A stretch of 5,328 bases of DNA, taken from contig JAEXTB010000185.1 in assembly GCA_023453725.1 (NCBI GenBank), positions 1-5,328 on the forward strand, read 5' to 3'. The notes beneath the pieces are model-generated. The model ran no database searches. It saw only the letters and a list, made by a program, of their open reading frames with translations, and was not told the origin of the DNA. Source of the DNA: Bacillota bacterium (lineage in GTDB: Bacteria; Bacillota; Clostridia; Christensenellales; CAG-138). A program made the translations under genes and the position numbers. Below are positions 4,465 to 5,328 of this stretch, in pieces (within the stretch, counting starts at the first letter, position 1; every line of letters begins with the position of its first letter).

Positions 4465-5328
4465 ATGGCAGACCTAGGCCTGGCCCAAAGTTTTTCGCTA
4501 ATCGCATTGAATGCACAGGATAGCCTTCATAGAACCACTGTAAAGAAAATTGCGCTGCGCTGCATGGCAGCCGCCGTTGTTCTTGAAGCCTGCCTGGACA
4601 ACACATTAAAACAAACAGGAAACACCCTGACGCTGCAAAAAGACGCGCTTTCCGGTTCCCATGCCTACCGGGACGCTGTTTTTACCCCGCTTCTTCACGG
4701 GAACGATGGGGGAGAGGGCGATTTTGGCTGGTGGCTGAAAAAGGCGGCCACGCTGTCCAACAGGCAGTTTAAGATATTTGAGCACGTGATGGCCAACTCT
4801 CTCAAAGAACTTGACTTGCTTGATGAAATTCCCAACCTGCTGGGATGCGATCTGTATTATGACTCCGCAGGCGTGGACATGAAAGAGTACCGCAGCAACC
4901 TTATGGAATACGAAAGGATCACGGAGTCGCTTCGGGCGGATATTCTGGAGGATGGCCCGGTAACGGAGGAGACTGTCTCTATGCTCTGGCTTCTTCGGGA
5001 AAGCGGATGCCTGCACGATCTGTTTTCAGAAAATGAGCTCGAAAAAGTCGCCGCGCGGATGGAGGCATTGTACCGGGAAAATGCGCTTGCAAAAGCGCTC
5101 TATCCAATCCGCATCTATCACGGCGTGGAATTCGCGGTCAAAAGATTCTTGCGCATGAAGAAGTCTGCCGTCAGGACACAGTTTGGGTCGGGCGTCAACT
5201 TCGTATACCCATTCCTTGAGCGCTCGCAGTCCATATTTATCGATACGGAGGCCTGGTTCTCCAATGCGGAAAAACGGCTGCAGGATGTTAAGGTACGCCT
5301 GGAATCAAACGGCCATATCTTTACTGTG
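4465..5328 (+). CDS. GPP34 (GOLPH3-like) family protein, 3' end outside the window (tentative)
   Basis: An open frame of 288 codons runs without a stop from ATG 4465 to the window edge. AAAGGAG at 4452-4457, seven bases upstream, fixes the start. Residues 5-46 (an LxLAQSFSLIALN start, then KIALRCMAAAVVLEACLDN) resemble the opening helices of GPP34 proteins, where a LALDD-type segment is followed by a LAGAxLAEL helix. A linker with GNDGGEGDFG (79-88) follows, then WWLKKAATLSNRQFKIFEHVMANSLKELDLLDEI, a small strand segment (LLGCDLYYDSA) and helices with LRADILEDGPVTEETVSMLWLLRESGCLHDLF, again in family order. Eukaryotic GOLPH3 binds phosphatidylinositol-4-phosphate at Golgi membranes; bacterial members are uncharacterised, so a membrane-lipid role is only a guess. 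From about 210 on (RIYHGVEFAVKRFLRMKK and beyond) I recognise nothing, so a second, lineage-specific domain may begin here. No signal peptide is seen. The assignment comes from pattern memory, not a search. Confidence 0.75.
   Translation, partial: MADLGLAQSFSLIALNAQDSLHRTTVKKIALRCMAAAVVLEACLDNTLKQTGNTLTLQKDALSGSHAYRDAVFTPLLHGNDGGEGDFGWWLKKAATLSNRQFKIFEHVMANSLKELDLLDEIPNLLGCDLYYDSAGVDMKEYRSNLMEYERITESLRADILEDGPVTEETVSMLWLLRESGCLHDLFSENELEKVAARMEALYRENALAKALYPIRIYHGVEFAVKRFLRMKKSAVRTQFGSGVNFVYPFLERSQSIFIDTEAWFSNAEKRLQDVKVRLESNGHIFTV

Noticed and set aside
4606..5016. 136-codon minus-strand frame
   Set aside because: It lies opposite the GPP34-like gene, which has a strong ribosome binding site and a sensible helical product. 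The minus-strand product looks like a shadow.
1..5328. Mobile element, CRISPR array, tRNA or rRNA
   Set aside because: No transposase or integrase motifs, no spaced identical repeats of CRISPR size, and no cloverleaf or rRNA-like stretches were seen by eye on either strand.

Overview
The window looks like chromosomal DNA of a low-to-mid GC Bacillota member, most likely of class Clostridia (a gut-type lineage is a guess). The pointers are strong AGGAG-type ribosome binding sites, one TTG start, a LytTR regulator paired with a DUF3021-like membrane protein, and U-rich intrinsic termination. No lineage-marker gene is present, so the placement is an inference.

Layout. At the left edge there may be the last nine codons of an upstream gene. 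A complete gene (57-1358) follows, for a membrane-anchored alpha/beta hydrolase of the platelet-activating-factor acetylhydrolase / dienelactone-hydrolase type. Its end is marked by a strong hairpin without a U tract. Bases 1359-1584 hold that hairpin, a near-consensus promoter and a roughly 127-base leader with an untypical 29-codon reading frame. The leader precedes a two-gene operon: a stand-alone LytTR DNA-binding regulator (1585-2031, TTG start) and a four-helix DUF3021-like membrane protein (2028-2456), joined by an ATGA overlap. The operon ends at an 18-bp bidirectional terminator. It is shared with a convergent gene for a zinc-type medium-chain alcohol dehydrogenase (3533-2520, minus strand) that lacks the structural-zinc cysteines. 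That gene has its own minus-strand promoter and is divergent from a DUF1801 (YdhG/Fra-like) gene (3794-4249). After a 215-base non-coding stretch with a 9-bp inverted repeat and four tandem heptamers, a further gene (from 4465) runs off the right edge. I read its product as a bacterial GPP34 (GOLPH3-like) family member, tentatively.

How the genes work together. The only pair with a clear functional link is LytTR plus DUF3021. Such pairs are known as one-component-like regulators held in check by a membrane partner. No ABC transporter or bacteriocin target lies beside it here, so its targets may be itself or elsewhere. The dehydrogenase, DUF1801 protein and GPP34-like protein look like independent housekeeping or accessory genes.

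I see no CRISPR array, transposase, integrase, tRNA or rRNA. I did not find a convincing new multi-gene system. The places most worth a second look are the leader of the LytTR operon and the inverted-repeat/heptamer control region in front of the GPP34-like gene.
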